The notes under the pieces: model-generated
Told to the model about the DNA's origin: nothing
Seen by the model: only the letters and a program-made list of their open reading frames with translations
The model's database searches: none
Assembly (NCBI GenBank): GCA_963810055.1
Contig: CAWEME010000020.1
Span: 62,001 to 126,000 of the forward strand
Direction: 5' to 3'
DNA length: 64,000 nucleotides
Source of the DNA: REEB95 sp963810055
GTDB taxonomy: Bacteria; Pseudomonadota; Alphaproteobacteria; ATCC43930; CGMCC-115725
In this document: positions 32,293 through 40,942 of the stretch, one piece after another
Numbering within the stretch: position 1 is the first letter of the stretch
Layout of the letters: every line of letters begins with the position of its first letter
Position numbers and translations under genes: made by a program

Positions 32293-32451
32293 ATGAGAGT
32301 CCTTGATTCCGTCCTTTACCGAATTTGGCGGATCGCGTTCTTCCCCTTCGCCATGCTGGCGCTTTTCTATGTGGCCGGATTCCAGGGCGCTATGTCGATC
32401 TTCGGGATTGGCTTGATTTTATTCGCATTGAAGCAGGTGCGATCACCTTGA
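32293..32451 (+). CDS. Small one- or two-helix membrane protein
   Basis: A 52-residue open frame with a good ribosome-binding site (ATGGAGGCTAGAAA). The sequence starts MRVLDSVLYRIWRIAFFPFA and consists of two hydrophobic stretches (IAFFPFAMLALFYVAG and MSIFGIGLILFALK), ending VRSP. No family recognised. Amphiphilic character and the Shine-Dalgarno signal support expression; it is otherwise unsupported. It lies in a short gap between the TetR-like gene and the ArsR-rhodanese gene. Confidence 0.5.
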   Translation: MRVLDSVLYRIWRIAFFPFAMLALFYVAGFQGAMSIFGIGLILFALKQVRSP

Positions 32452-32640
32452 TTTCGTCGGGCTGAAATGCCCCACATTCTACTTCTGGATGCTGGATTCA
32501 GTCATAATTGGGACGGATGACCTGCTACTCGGGTCGAGCAGTGTCAGCTCTTGGGGATAAACCGGACATTCCAATGACATGCCACCATGTCCGCTTATGA
32601 CCCAAAGCGGACATCATCGCCCTTCGGTGGCATCTCCAAT

Positions 32641-33297
32641 CTATTCGACAGGCAGACCGGCTGCTTTCCACTCGGGAAATCCGTCCTCAAGACGCCTGAT
32701 CTTGAAACCACGCTCCCGCAGCAGAGCGACGGCTTCGAATGCCAGCACGCAGTAGGGGCCTCGACAATAGGCCACGATTTCGCGGTTCTTCGGAATCTGC
32801 CGTAGGCTCCGGCCCAACTCACGCAAGGGAATGTTGATTGCCTTGGGCAGATGACCGGCGGTGTATTCATCTTCTGGTCGCACGTCAAGCACGGTGACGA
32901 GGCCGTCCTTAAGACGCCGGACGAGTTCTTTCCGCGAAACCGGCTCCAGCGCATCGCGCTTGCGAAAGTAACTTCCGATGATCTCGCGCACATCCGAAAA
33001 GTTATGCTCGGCGACGCGTTGTAGCGTAGCGGTCAGTTCGAGAACCGAGGGGTCGCTCAGCCCATAAAGGATGCGCTTTCCGTCCCGCCGCGAGGCGAGC
33101 AAGCCCGTTCGACGCATTAGCTGGAGGTGCTGAGAGGTATTGGCAATCGACAACCCAACACGCTTGGCGAGCGCTTCGACGCTCCGCTCGCCTTGGGCGA
33201 GCATCTCCAGGATTTCCAACCGATGTGCGTGACCGAGCGCCTTGGCGATCTCGGCAAAGCTGGCAAAGAGCGCGCGTTTCGGATTTCCGCTTGACAT
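32641..33297 (-). CDS. ArsR-family repressor fused to a rhodanese domain
   Basis: A 218-residue regulator. Residues 10-100 are an ArsR/SmtB winged helix (AKALGHAHRLEILEMLAQGERSVEALAKRVGLSIANTSQHLQLMRRTGLLASRRDGKRILYGL). Residues 120-215 are a rhodanese domain (VTVLDVRPEDEYTAGHLPKAINIPL) with the active Cys in VAYCRGPYCVLAFEAVALL. The winged helix contains no Cys, so the CVC metal site of ArsR and the Cys pair of the BigR/SqrR persulfide sensors are absent; sensing may go through the rhodanese Cys. It is divergent from an MFS gene with a palindromic operator between them. Confidence 0.9.
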   Translation of the reverse strand: MSSGNPKRALFASFAEIAKALGHAHRLEILEMLAQGERSVEALAKRVGLSIANTSQHLQLMRRTGLLASRRDGKRILYGLSDPSVLELTATLQRVAEHNFSDVREIIGSYFRKRDALEPVSRKELVRRLKDGLVTVLDVRPEDEYTAGHLPKAINIPLRELGRSLRQIPKNREIVAYCRGPYCVLAFEAVALLRERGFKIRRLEDGFPEWKAAGLPVE

Positions 33298-33314
33298 GTC
33301 ACTACACTAGAAAG

Positions 33315-33340
33315 ATCATTCAAGTGAATTATTGAATGAT
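33315..33340. promoter_or_regulatory. Probable ArsR-type operator
   Basis: A perfect 9-bp inverted repeat ATCATTCAA/TTGAATGAT with an 8-bp AT-rich spacer, 18 bp upstream of the ArsR-rhodanese start and about 94 bp upstream of the MFS start. Size, symmetry and AT-rich centre fit ArsR/SmtB-family operators; autoregulation and control of the MFS gene are inferred. Confidence 0.75.
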
Positions 33341-33433
33341 GTCACCCCAGCTTGTCAAGCTCGCGGCATCGATAGGGCGGCGGAGCTTCGCGCTGCCAAT
33401 GCCGGGCTAGCGGTAGCGTAAGCATAAGAAGGA

Positions 33434-34687
33434 ATGACCTTGCCAGCAGAACCGCACGCCGCCACTCCATCCGGCATACGCCTCGGACTTCGCGAGAACT
33501 GGCAGCAGTTCTCGCTTCTGGTCCTCATCAATGCCTTCGTCGGCGGCATGGTCGGGCTGCAAGGGACGGTAGTCCCATTGATCGGCTCCCAAGAGTTCAA
33601 GATCGCTTCAGCCACGGCGGTCGTGTCCTTTGTCATCAGCTTCGGCGTGATCAAGGCTCTCGCGAACCTAGTCTCGGGACACTTTGCCGACATTTATGGT
33701 CGCAAGCACATGCTCGTCCTGGGCTGGCTGATCGGCCTGCCGGTGCCTTTCATGCTCGGCTGGGGGCCGAGCTGGGGCTGGATCATCGCGGCGAACGCGC
33801 TTCTCGGCGTCAATCAAGGCTTCACTTGGTCGATGACCGTCATTATGAAGGTGGACCTGGTCGGTCCCAAATCGCGCGGGCTCGCCGTCGGCCTCAACGA
33901 ATTCGCGGGCTATCTCTCGGTCGGCCTCACCGCCTTCTTCGCCGGTTATATCGCCCAGCGTTACGGTCTTCGGCCGGCGCCCTTCTACCTCGGCATCGGC
34001 TATGCGGCGCTCGGGCTGATTCTCTCCACGTTGCTTGTGCACGACACGCGTCACCATGTGGGCCTGGAAGTCTCCCGTCATGCTTCACCCGGCGAGGCAG
34101 CCGGGTTCTGGGAAGTCTTTCGGCGCGCTTCGTTCGGAGACCGGAATCTGTTCGCGGCGTCGCAAGCCGGATTGGTCAACAACCTGAACTTCGGGATGAG
34201 CTGGGGGATTTTTCCGCTGTTCTTCGCCGGGTTCGGTCTTGCGGTCGAGCGGATCGGCATTCTCAATTCGGTCTATCCCGCGGTGTGGGGCGTGCTCCAG
34301 ACCGTGACCGGCCCGCTGAGCGACCGGTGGGGTCGCAAGGGCCTGATCATGGTCGGAATGTGGACGCAGGCGAGCGGGCTTTTCCTGATTGCCGCCACGC
34401 GCAGCTTCGGCTGGTGGTTCGTAGCGAGCGTACTTCTCGGCCTAGGTACAGCGATGGTCTACCCGACACTCATTGCCGCGGTATCCGATGCGTCGCATCC
34501 CTCCTGGCGCGCACGCTCACTCAGCGTCTACCGGTTCTGGCGCGATCTGGGCTATGCGGTTGGCGCGCTATCGGCAGGGGTTATGACAGATCTGTTCGGC
34601 GCCGCTTCGGCGATTGCCGTCATCGGCGCTCTCTCGGTCGTCTCAGGTACCGTAGTCGCCGTCGTCATGAATGAACGTCACGAATAG
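33434..34687 (+). CDS. MFS transporter
   Basis: A 417-residue inner-membrane transporter with about 12 helices. GHFADIYGRKHMLVLGWLIG between helices 2 and 3 is the major-facilitator signature, repeated in the second half as GPLSDRWGRKGLIMVGMW. The sequence AGAAGGA precedes the start. It is divergent from the ArsR-rhodanese regulator and shares its operator, so expression probably responds to the same signal (sulfur species, metalloid or other). Substrate and direction are unknown; efflux is plausible from the setting. Confidence 0.85.
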   Translation: MTLPAEPHAATPSGIRLGLRENWQQFSLLVLINAFVGGMVGLQGTVVPLIGSQEFKIASATAVVSFVISFGVIKALANLVSGHFADIYGRKHMLVLGWLIGLPVPFMLGWGPSWGWIIAANALLGVNQGFTWSMTVIMKVDLVGPKSRGLAVGLNEFAGYLSVGLTAFFAGYIAQRYGLRPAPFYLGIGYAALGLILSTLLVHDTRHHVGLEVSRHASPGEAAGFWEVFRRASFGDRNLFAASQAGLVNNLNFGMSWGIFPLFFAGFGLAVERIGILNSVYPAVWGVLQTVTGPLSDRWGRKGLIMVGMWTQASGLFLIAATRSFGWWFVASVLLGLGTAMVYPTLIAAVSDASHPSWRARSLSVYRFWRDLGYAVGALSAGVMTDLFGAASAIAVIGALSVVSGTVVAVVMNERHE

Positions 34688-34860
34688 ACTGCCGTGGCAC
34701 CCTAGTCGTCGGCAAATGTCCGCCGTTGGGGGTAAAGCGGACATTGATCAACTGTTGATCGCCAATCTCGAATTATGAGTATACTGCTTAGAAAGCCGGG
34801 CTATTTTCGCCGGCGAGGCCAATCCTTTAGCTTTAATAATCGCCATGTCGTAAATAAGAA

Positions 34861-35088
34861 CTATTCATTTCCAAGATCGGAAGTCGAAGTCCGTCGGCCA
34901 GCCTCAGCCCAAGCCTTTAGATCGCTGAGCTGGTAAAGGCATACCCGCCCGAATTTGAAATAGACCGGGCCGCCGCCGACACAGCGCCACTTTTCAAGCG
35001 TTCGCCGCGCCAGGCCAAGGAAACGAGCGGCCTCGGCTGTGCGAAGATATTGTGAGTCTGGTGACGGTGTTCCGACTGAAGCGTCCAT
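34861..35088 (-). CDS. AlpA/excisionase-like helix-turn-helix protein
   Basis: A 75-residue DNA-binding protein. The start at 35088 has TTGGAGAAACACG upstream; the frame to 35166 is longer but has a non-conserved leader. The core is QYLRTAEAARFLGLARRTLEKWRCVGGGPVYFKFGRVCLYQLSDLKAWAEAGRR, the MerR-like/AlpA helix-turn-helix with the typical PxYxKxGRxxxYxxxDLxxW wing. Such proteins act as regulators of integrase genes or as recombination directionality factors. Position close to the integrase supports this. Confidence 0.8.
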   Translation of the reverse strand: MDASVGTPSPDSQYLRTAEAARFLGLARRTLEKWRCVGGGPVYFKFGRVCLYQLSDLKAWAEAGRRTSTSDLGNE

Positions 35089-35202
35089 CGTGTTTCTCCA
35101 AGGTGCGCCAACGCGTATTGGCGAGACAGGTACAAGATTGGAGAAATTCACGTGTTGTCGAAACACCTTTCTGCGCTATGTTCGAAGATTCTGAAACAGA
35201 AT

Positions 35203-35682
35203 CTAGGTGCGTTTGTGTTTCATCCAAAGGGAGATGGCTTCAGCCTTAAAGCGTTTGCCGAAACGTCTAAGCCTGATCAACAGGGCATCTCGTGAATCTT
35301 TGATGTGAGGATGCCGCTTCAAGAGAATTCTCGCTGCTTGGCGCTCCTTTTTTCCTTTGCTCAACAGAATGTCGAATTCATACCAGAGAGCGAATTCATC
35401 GGTCATTTCCCATTCGCTGCGCCGGCCTCGCGTCCCGGGCTGTTTTTCCTGGAATCCCGGCACATGGGCCTTGGCGAGGGCCAAAGACAATTTCCGCCAG
35501 CGCTCGGGGTCATCAGTCCAAATCGAGAAATGCTCGAACAACAATTCAAATCTTTCGTCGAATTCAGGCCGCCATTCGGGTTCCCCTGGTGGTAATGAAT
35601 GCGGCTCATCGTCGCGTGGCTCTAGCGGCTCATTGAGCTTGCCGGGATAAAGGGGTGTCTTCGCTGTTCTACGCCCGGTCAC
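35203..35682 (-). CDS. Hypothetical protein coupled to the integrase
   Basis: A 159-residue charged, soluble protein, rich in Trp, Glu and Arg (EPEWRPEFDERFELLFEHFSIWTDDPERWRKLSLALAKAHVPGFQ; EFALWYEFDILLSKGKKERQAARIL). The C-terminal part is basic. Its ATG overlaps the integrase stop as ATGA. I do not recognise the family. Translation coupling with the integrase suggests a role in the element's upkeep, such as excision or regulation. No catalytic motif is visible. Confidence 0.65.
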   Translation of the reverse strand: MTGRRTAKTPLYPGKLNEPLEPRDDEPHSLPPGEPEWRPEFDERFELLFEHFSIWTDDPERWRKLSLALAKAHVPGFQEKQPGTRGRRSEWEMTDEFALWYEFDILLSKGKKERQAARILLKRHPHIKDSRDALLIRLRRFGKRFKAEAISLWMKHKRT

Positions 35683-36905
35683 GCCACGAGCTCGGGGGAT
35701 TTAGCAGGCTGGTTGGGGCGTAGCTGCTCCGCCGGCTTCCTGGGTGGCTGCTGCATCGCCGCCAGGAGGTGCCTGCCGATCATCCTGTTGGCCCGGTGCA
35801 TCGGCTGCGCGGCAAGATGCGCATAGCGCGCCGTCGTGCTGGTATTCCGGTGTCCGAGCAGTCCGCCGATCATCGGCAAGGATTGGCCGCTCGAAACCGC
35901 CATGCTGGCGAAACTGTGCCGCAAATCGTGCATGCGAACATCGCAAATCCCGGCTTCTGCCCGGATGCGCTGCCAGGGCTTTTCCAAGTCCTTTAAGTAC
36001 GAGTTGGCCAGGCCCCCGGCAATGACATAGGGATTGCCTTGAATTGGCACGATTCGCGCCAGGATTTCGTAGGCCGGTTCGTTGAGGAAGATGATTTTGG
36101 CCCCGGTCTTGCTGTCGGGTAGGAGCAGCCGCTTTTCATCCTGGTCGATATAGGCCCATTTGAGGGTGAGAATTTCAGAAACCCGCGCCCCGGTGAATAC
36201 CAGCAGCCGGATAGCCGCAATGGCGCTCGGCAATTCGCTCTTGGTTTTCTCGGCCTTATTCAGCGCGGCATTGAGCCGGCTGAATTCCTCTCGCGTCAAA
36301 TAGCGGTCGCGCTTCTTTTCCTTGAATTTCTCGATATGGCGGCAAGGATTCGAATAGTCCGGCTTGAGGCCCCAGCGCTCGGCCATATTGAACATATTGG
36401 AGAGGAGTGCGAGCACGCGATTGGCTTGATAAGGCGATTTGTGGAACTTGTGATGCAAATCGGCAATATCGGCCCGCGTGATTTCAGCCAATTTGCGCGC
36501 CCCGAATTGGCGCAATAAGACGCGGTCAATAATTCGGCGAATTTCGCGAGTGGTGCTCGGCTTCAAGCGGCTTTCGGCGTGCTCCTTGAAATAGCGCTCG
36601 GCAAATTCAGAGAATTTCGGCGCGTTGCGCGCCTCGTCGCGCTCGCCCGAGGGATCGCCGCCGTCCGATGCCTCGGCAAGCCAAAGCCGTGCCGTAAGGC
36701 GCGCCTGTTCGACCGTGATTGATCCATGTAGTCCGATCTTGGGCTTGCGTTGCCGGCCGCTCTTGTTACGGTATTTGAGGATGTAAACGCGCTTGCCGGA
36801 GGGCCAAATGCGCACGCCGAATCCGGGGAGTTCGCTGTCCCACAGGATTACCTCGCGCCCTTCCGGGGCGAAGCTTTCGACCAAACGCTTGGTCAGTTTC
36901 GGCAT
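35679..36905 (-). CDS. Tyrosine recombinase (island integrase)
   Basis: A 408-residue site-specific recombinase of the P4/Int family. The N terminus (KLTKRLVESFAPEGREVILWDSELPGFGVRIWPSGKRVYILKYR) is the DUF4102-like arm-binding domain; the SAM-like core-binding part covers about 95-190. Catalytic residues can be placed at Arg241 (GARVSEILTLKW), Lys266 (SKTG), His326 and Arg329 (MHDLRHSFAS), His352 (LLGHRNTSTTARYAH) and Tyr361. All are present, so it is probably active. It lies 188 bp from attR and is the obvious enzyme for the tRNA-Thr integration. Confidence 0.94.
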   Translation of the reverse strand: MPKLTKRLVESFAPEGREVILWDSELPGFGVRIWPSGKRVYILKYRNKSGRQRKPKIGLHGSITVEQARLTARLWLAEASDGGDPSGERDEARNAPKFSEFAERYFKEHAESRLKPSTTREIRRIIDRVLLRQFGARKLAEITRADIADLHHKFHKSPYQANRVLALLSNMFNMAERWGLKPDYSNPCRHIEKFKEKKRDRYLTREEFSRLNAALNKAEKTKSELPSAIAAIRLLVFTGARVSEILTLKWAYIDQDEKRLLLPDSKTGAKIIFLNEPAYEILARIVPIQGNPYVIAGGLANSYLKDLEKPWQRIRAEAGICDVRMHDLRHSFASMAVSSGQSLPMIGGLLGHRNTSTTARYAHLAAQPMHRANRMIGRHLLAAMQQPPRKPAEQLRPNQPAKSPELVA

Positions 36906-36957
36906 AATTACGATCTCGCCTCTGACTTACTGATCTCGCCACTGATTGAAAATTTCC

Positions 36958-36975
36958 GGTACCACATAGGTACCA
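36958..36975 (+). other. Possible integrase arm-type site, right end
   Basis: GGTACCACATAGGTACCA. It differs at one position from 19413-19430, and the repeat structure and orientation are the same. It lies between the integrase start and attR. Confidence 0.5.
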
Positions 36976-37093
36976 CAAGAAAGAGATTCGTGGCGTCTCA
37001 GAGGCATCTTCGGCAAAAAATATTTTGCGAATTAATCAATCACGGGAGTAGCTTAGAGGATAACGGAGTGAACGGTCAAAACCTCCGGAAGCA

Positions 37094-37139
37094 ATTCGTA
37101 ATCAGTAGGTCCGCGGTTCGAATCCGCGCGTCGGCACCA
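37094..37139 (+). repeat. attR: 46-bp copy of the tRNA-Thr 3' end
   Basis: Identical to 19321-19366. The 5' half of the tRNA (acceptor strand and D arm) is missing here, so this is an attachment-site remnant and not a tRNA gene. Sequence from 37140 on should be the original chromosome downstream of tRNA-Thr. Confidence 0.95.
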
Positions 37140-37281
37140 GCTTTCAACGGATTGCAGCGTTGCGAATTCACCTTGCCGCCGCAACGCGGCGATCTTACGG
37201 CATTGGATACGGTCCCGGACGGCGTCCGCGTCATGTCCGCCTATCTCGAAATAAAACCTCAACAATATTGCAACACGGCGC

Positions 37282-37295
37282 TTGATTTACATCAT
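37282..37295 (+). promoter_or_regulatory. Possible FNR/FixK-type site upstream of phaC
   Basis: TTGATTTACATCAT fits TTGAT-N4-ATCAA with one mismatch. It ends 93 bp before the phaC ATG at 37389. The rest of 37140-37388 holds no gene I can support. Confidence 0.4.
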
Positions 37296-37388
37296 GGACT
37301 CCCCTGCTGCACATGCTACCGAGTGGGCGTGGACGATGCCGGGACGGGAGAAAGCCGTGGCGCACATCGTGCGCATGCCACCGTCATC

Positions 37389-39239
37389 ATGGAGTCATTC
37401 ATGACGGCTTTGCTGAAGCAGGGCAGCGAGCGGAAGACGAACGCGATAAGCGGAAAATCCGGAGCGGTCGAGAAACCTCCGGCGCCGGCATCGGCGCATG
37501 ACGGGCCGGGACCAGGCTTGCCGTCTTTCGAAACTTTCGATCGCATGAGCCGCGCGCTCACGGCCCGGGTAACGCAAGGAATTTCGCCGCACGCGCTCTA
37601 TGCCGCCTGGTTCGATTGGGCTTCTCATCTGGCGCGGGCGCCCGGACGGCAGATGGAATTGTGGATGCAAGCGGGGAGTGAAGTTGCGCGGCTGGCGCAA
37701 TTTGCGCTGCATGGCGGGGCGCGCGACGCCGCGTCGCTGCCTTTTCCGCCGCGTGATCAGGATCATCGCTTTACCGATCCGGCCTGGATGAAGCCGCCTT
37801 TCGTTTATTACGAGCAAGCGTTCCTCGCGCTCGAAGACTGGTGGCGCGGCGCCACGCGCGAGGTGCGCGGCGAGCTTCCCGAGAACGCCGCACGGGCGGA
37901 ATTCGCCGCGGTTCAGCTGCTCGATATGATCGGCCCCGCCAATGTACCCTGGCTCAATCCGGTCGTGATCGATCGCACGATGAAAGAAGGCGGCATGAAC
38001 CTTGTCCGTGGCGCGACCAATCTGGCCGACGATCTGTTGCGCGCCATGACGATGCGGCCACCGGCGTCACCCGATGGCTTCCGCGTCGGCGAGACCTTGG
38101 CGATAACGCCGGGCGAGGTGATCTTCCGTAACGACCTGATGGAACTTATTCAATATTCGCCGCAGACCGGGCGGGTCCATGCCGAACCGGTGCTGATCGT
38201 ACCGGCCTGGATCATGAAATATTACGTGCTCGATCTGAGGCCGCAAAATTCGCTGGTGCGCTACCTGGTCGAGCAGGGTTTCACCGTCTTCATGATCTCG
38301 TGGCATAACCCAACCGCAACGGATCGCGACATCACCTTCGATGCGTATCGCGTGCAAGGCGTGATGGCGGCGCTCAATGCGATCGGCATGGTTCTGCCGG
38401 GACGCAAGGTCCACGCTTGCGGCTATTGCCTCGGCGGCACGCTCTTGGCAATCGCGGCGGCGACCCTGGCGCGCGACGAGGATGAGCGGTTAAAGAGCAT
38501 CAGCCTGCTCGCTGCGCAGACCGATTTAAGCGAATCGGGCGAACTCATGCTGTTCGTCGATGAAAGCCAGATCGCTTTCCTGGAAGACATGATGTGGGAT
38601 CAGGGCGTGCTCAACAGCAAGCAAATGGCCGGCGCCTTCGACATGCTCCGCTCGAACGACCTCATTTGGTCGCGAATAACGCGCGACTATCTGCTCGGCG
38701 AGCGCGAGAAGCCGAGCGATCTTGGTTCCTGGAACGCCGATCAGACGCGCCTGCCGTTTCGGATGCATTCCCAATATCTTCGCGCACTTTTCCTCGAGAA
38801 CCGCCTGACCGCCGGGCGCTATGCCGTGGAAGGCAGGGTGATCGCGCTCAAGGACATCCGCAACCCGATGTTTGTCATCGGCACCGAGACCGACCATATC
38901 GCTCCGTGGCGATCGGTCTATAAAATTCATCTCTTCACCGACAATGACCTGACTTTCGTGTTGACCAACGGCGGGCATAATGCGGGCGTCGTCTCCGAGC
39001 CGGGTCACCCGGGACGCCATTACCGCGTCGCCTTGCGCCAGGACGGCGAGCGTTACGTCGACAGCGATACCTGGCTGACGCATGCAACGATGAAGGAAGG
39101 CTCGTGGTGGCCCGAATGGCTGAGCTGGCTCGAAGCGCAAAGCGAGGCCGAGATGATCGCGCCGCCTTCGATGGGTTCGCCGGCGCGCGGGCTTTCGCCG
39201 CTCGGACCGGCGCCGGGCGAATATGTGCTGCAGCGCTAG
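37389..39239 (+). CDS. phaC: Class I poly(3-hydroxyalkanoate) synthase
   Basis: A 616-residue enzyme polymerising hydroxyacyl-CoA into storage polyester on granules. The start ATG at 37389 (or 37401) fits; the frame continues upstream through attR but is not conserved there. LYAAWFDWASHLARAPGRQMELW and PEWMK-like PAWMKPPFVYYEQAFLAL mark the N-terminal domain. The lipase-like box VHACGYCLGGTLLAIAAA contains the catalytic Cys347. Later, FVIGTETDHIAPW has the Asp and LTNGGHNAGVVSEPGH has the His. Length and motif order are those of class I enzymes. No phaA/B/R is in view. Confidence 0.95.
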   Translation: MESFMTALLKQGSERKTNAISGKSGAVEKPPAPASAHDGPGPGLPSFETFDRMSRALTARVTQGISPHALYAAWFDWASHLARAPGRQMELWMQAGSEVARLAQFALHGGARDAASLPFPPRDQDHRFTDPAWMKPPFVYYEQAFLALEDWWRGATREVRGELPENAARAEFAAVQLLDMIGPANVPWLNPVVIDRTMKEGGMNLVRGATNLADDLLRAMTMRPPASPDGFRVGETLAITPGEVIFRNDLMELIQYSPQTGRVHAEPVLIVPAWIMKYYVLDLRPQNSLVRYLVEQGFTVFMISWHNPTATDRDITFDAYRVQGVMAALNAIGMVLPGRKVHACGYCLGGTLLAIAAATLARDEDERLKSISLLAAQTDLSESGELMLFVDESQIAFLEDMMWDQGVLNSKQMAGAFDMLRSNDLIWSRITRDYLLGEREKPSDLGSWNADQTRLPFRMHSQYLRALFLENRLTAGRYAVEGRVIALKDIRNPMFVIGTETDHIAPWRSVYKIHLFTDNDLTFVLTNGGHNAGVVSEPGHPGRHYRVALRQDGERYVDSDTWLTHATMKEGSWWPEWLSWLEAQSEAEMIAPPSMGSPARGLSPLGPAPGEYVLQR

Positions 39240-39367
39240 AACGGAAATCCGGCGGCGCCGGAGAGAGACGAGTCCAAAGCAAGAAGCGGAGATCCCGGGT
39301 TAAATCTGGGGACTTTCCTGAAGGGAGGGCGAAATGAACCCGCCCCGGAAAGGACGGAGGAGAAAAC

Positions 39368-40258
39368 TTGGACGCGATTAAGGACGCGGCAAGGGACGAC
39401 GGCGCGCGTTTCCTGATGTGCGCGCCCGATCATTTCGCCGTTACCTACGCCATCAACCCGTGGATGGACCCGGCGCAATGGGCAAGCCACGCGCGCAGCT
39501 TCGGCCAAACCGCGTGGCGCGAATGGAACCGGCTGCACCGGAATCTCCGGCGGCTCGGCGCGAAGATCGAGCTGGTGCCGCCGGAACCGGAATTGAGCGA
39601 TCTCGTCTTCACCGCCAATTCGGCCGTGGTGATGGATGGGGTGGCGCTGCTCGCCCATTTCCGTCATGTCGAGCGGCAAAAGGAAGAGCCGCATTTCGAG
39701 CGTTGCTTCCGCGAACTGGTGGCGCGCGGCGTTCTCGCCGCGGTGCGGCGCCTGCCCGAGGGCCTGGTCCAGGAAGGCGCCGGCGACTGTGTCTGGGACC
39801 GCGCGCGGCGGATATTCTGGATGGGCTGCGGACCGCGTTCGCATCGCGATGCCGCGCGCGTGATGCGCGAGACCTTCGGGCTCGAAACACTGCCGCTCGA
39901 ACTCGTCGATCCGCGTTTCTATCACATGGATACGGCGCTCGGCCCGCTGCCGCGCGGCGAAATGATTTACGTGCCGTCGGCCTTCACCACCGAGGGCTTG
40001 CGCCAGATTTACGACCGCGTCGCGCCGGAGCAACGCATCGAGCTCGGCGCCGGGGACGCGACGGCGTTCGCGGCCAACGCGGTGTGCATCGAGGACGACA
40101 TCGTGCTCTCAGGCTGCGGCGCCGGCTTGCGCCGCCGGCTTGAAGCGGCCGGCTATCGCGTCCATGCCACGCCCTTGGGCGCCTTCCATCGCAGCGGCGG
40201 CTCGGCCTTCTGCCTGACCTTGCGGCTCGATCTTCGCTCGGCCGGCAAAGGCGGATAA
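39368..40258 (+). CDS. Dimethylargininase / amidinotransferase-family hydrolase
   Basis: A 296-residue pentein-fold enzyme of the N-dimethylarginine dimethylaminohydrolase group. The start is TTG at 39368 preceded by GGACGGAGGAG. Motifs: SDLVFTANSAVVMDG (substrate-binding Asp), EGAGDCVWD, FYHMDTALGPL with the catalytic His and Asp, AFAANAVCIEDD, and SGGSAFCLTLRL with the nucleophile Cys near residue 280. It would hydrolyse guanidino groups such as methylated arginines to citrulline or act on a related amidine. It follows phaC by 128 bp. Confidence 0.85.
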   Translation: MDAIKDAARDDGARFLMCAPDHFAVTYAINPWMDPAQWASHARSFGQTAWREWNRLHRNLRRLGAKIELVPPEPELSDLVFTANSAVVMDGVALLAHFRHVERQKEEPHFERCFRELVARGVLAAVRRLPEGLVQEGAGDCVWDRARRIFWMGCGPRSHRDAARVMRETFGLETLPLELVDPRFYHMDTALGPLPRGEMIYVPSAFTTEGLRQIYDRVAPEQRIELGAGDATAFAANAVCIEDDIVLSGCGAGLRRRLEAAGYRVHATPLGAFHRSGGSAFCLTLRLDLRSAGKGG

Positions 40259-40361
40259 AAGACACGCCAAATCAGCGGCTTGGCCTTCGAGTCGGGTTCC
40301 GGCATGGATCGCGCTTTATGCCGGGCGGGGTCTCGTGCCATATAGCGCGGAGAAGAAAATC

Positions 40362-40934
40362 ATGGCCCGTCTCAAGGATTATCTCGAAACCTCGCGCGCG
40401 GCGCTGGCATCTGCCATCGCCGGCGTGGACGAGGCGCGCGTCGAGCGCGCGATCGCGGCCATGACATCCAGCCTGTCCAAGGACAAGCCCCTGCTGATCT
40501 GCGGCAATGGCGGCTCGGCGGCCGACGCCATGCACATCGCCGGCGAGCTGGTCGGCCGTTATATGAAGGAGCGGCGCGGCTTGAAGGCGATCGCGCTCTC
40601 GGCTGACCCGGCGGTGCTGACGGCCTGGAGCAACGATTACGGCTACGACACCGTGTTCGCGCGCCAGGTGGAGGCGCTCGGCGAAAAAGGCGGCGTGTTG
40701 CTGGCGATCTCGACCAGCGGCAATTCCAAGAACGTGATTGCGGCGGCCAAGGCGGCGAAGAAGAAAGGCATGATCGTGGTGGGTTTGACCGGCAAGGGCG
40801 GGGGCAAGCTAGGCCCCGAAACCGACATCCTGCTCGACGCGCCGGCCACCGAGACGCCGCTCATCCAGCAGATCCATATCTGCCTTTATCACTTCATCTG
40901 TTCCGAGATCGAAGAACGGATCTCCCGCGCCTGA
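40362..40934 (+). CDS. gmhA: D-sedoheptulose-7-phosphate isomerase (SIS family)
   Basis: A 190-residue SIS-domain enzyme making D-glycero-D-manno-heptose 7-phosphate for lipopolysaccharide or glycan precursors. The ATG at 40362 is preceded by GCGGAGAAGAAAATC. LLICGNGGSAADAMHIAGELVGRYMKERRGLKAIAL carries the phosphate-binding loop and conserved Glu. WSNDYGYDTVFARQVEALGEKGGVLLAISTSGNSKNVI and ETPLIQQIHICLYHFIC complete the family pattern. Partner genes (gmhB, hldE) are not adjacent. Confidence 0.92.
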   Translation: MARLKDYLETSRAALASAIAGVDEARVERAIAAMTSSLSKDKPLLICGNGGSAADAMHIAGELVGRYMKERRGLKAIALSADPAVLTAWSNDYGYDTVFARQVEALGEKGGVLLAISTSGNSKNVIAAAKAAKKKGMIVVGLTGKGGGKLGPETDILLDAPATETPLIQQIHICLYHFICSEIEERISRA

Positions 40935-40942
40935 GGCCGCGA

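Noticed and set aside
37094..37139. A second tRNA-Thr gene
   Set aside because: Only the 3' 46 nt are present; the acceptor 5' strand and D arm are missing, so it is attR.
36750..37388. Upstream extension of the phaC frame through attR and the integrase start
   Set aside because: The extension crosses the island boundary and has no similarity to PHA synthases; the start at 37389 or 37401 gives the normal class I length.
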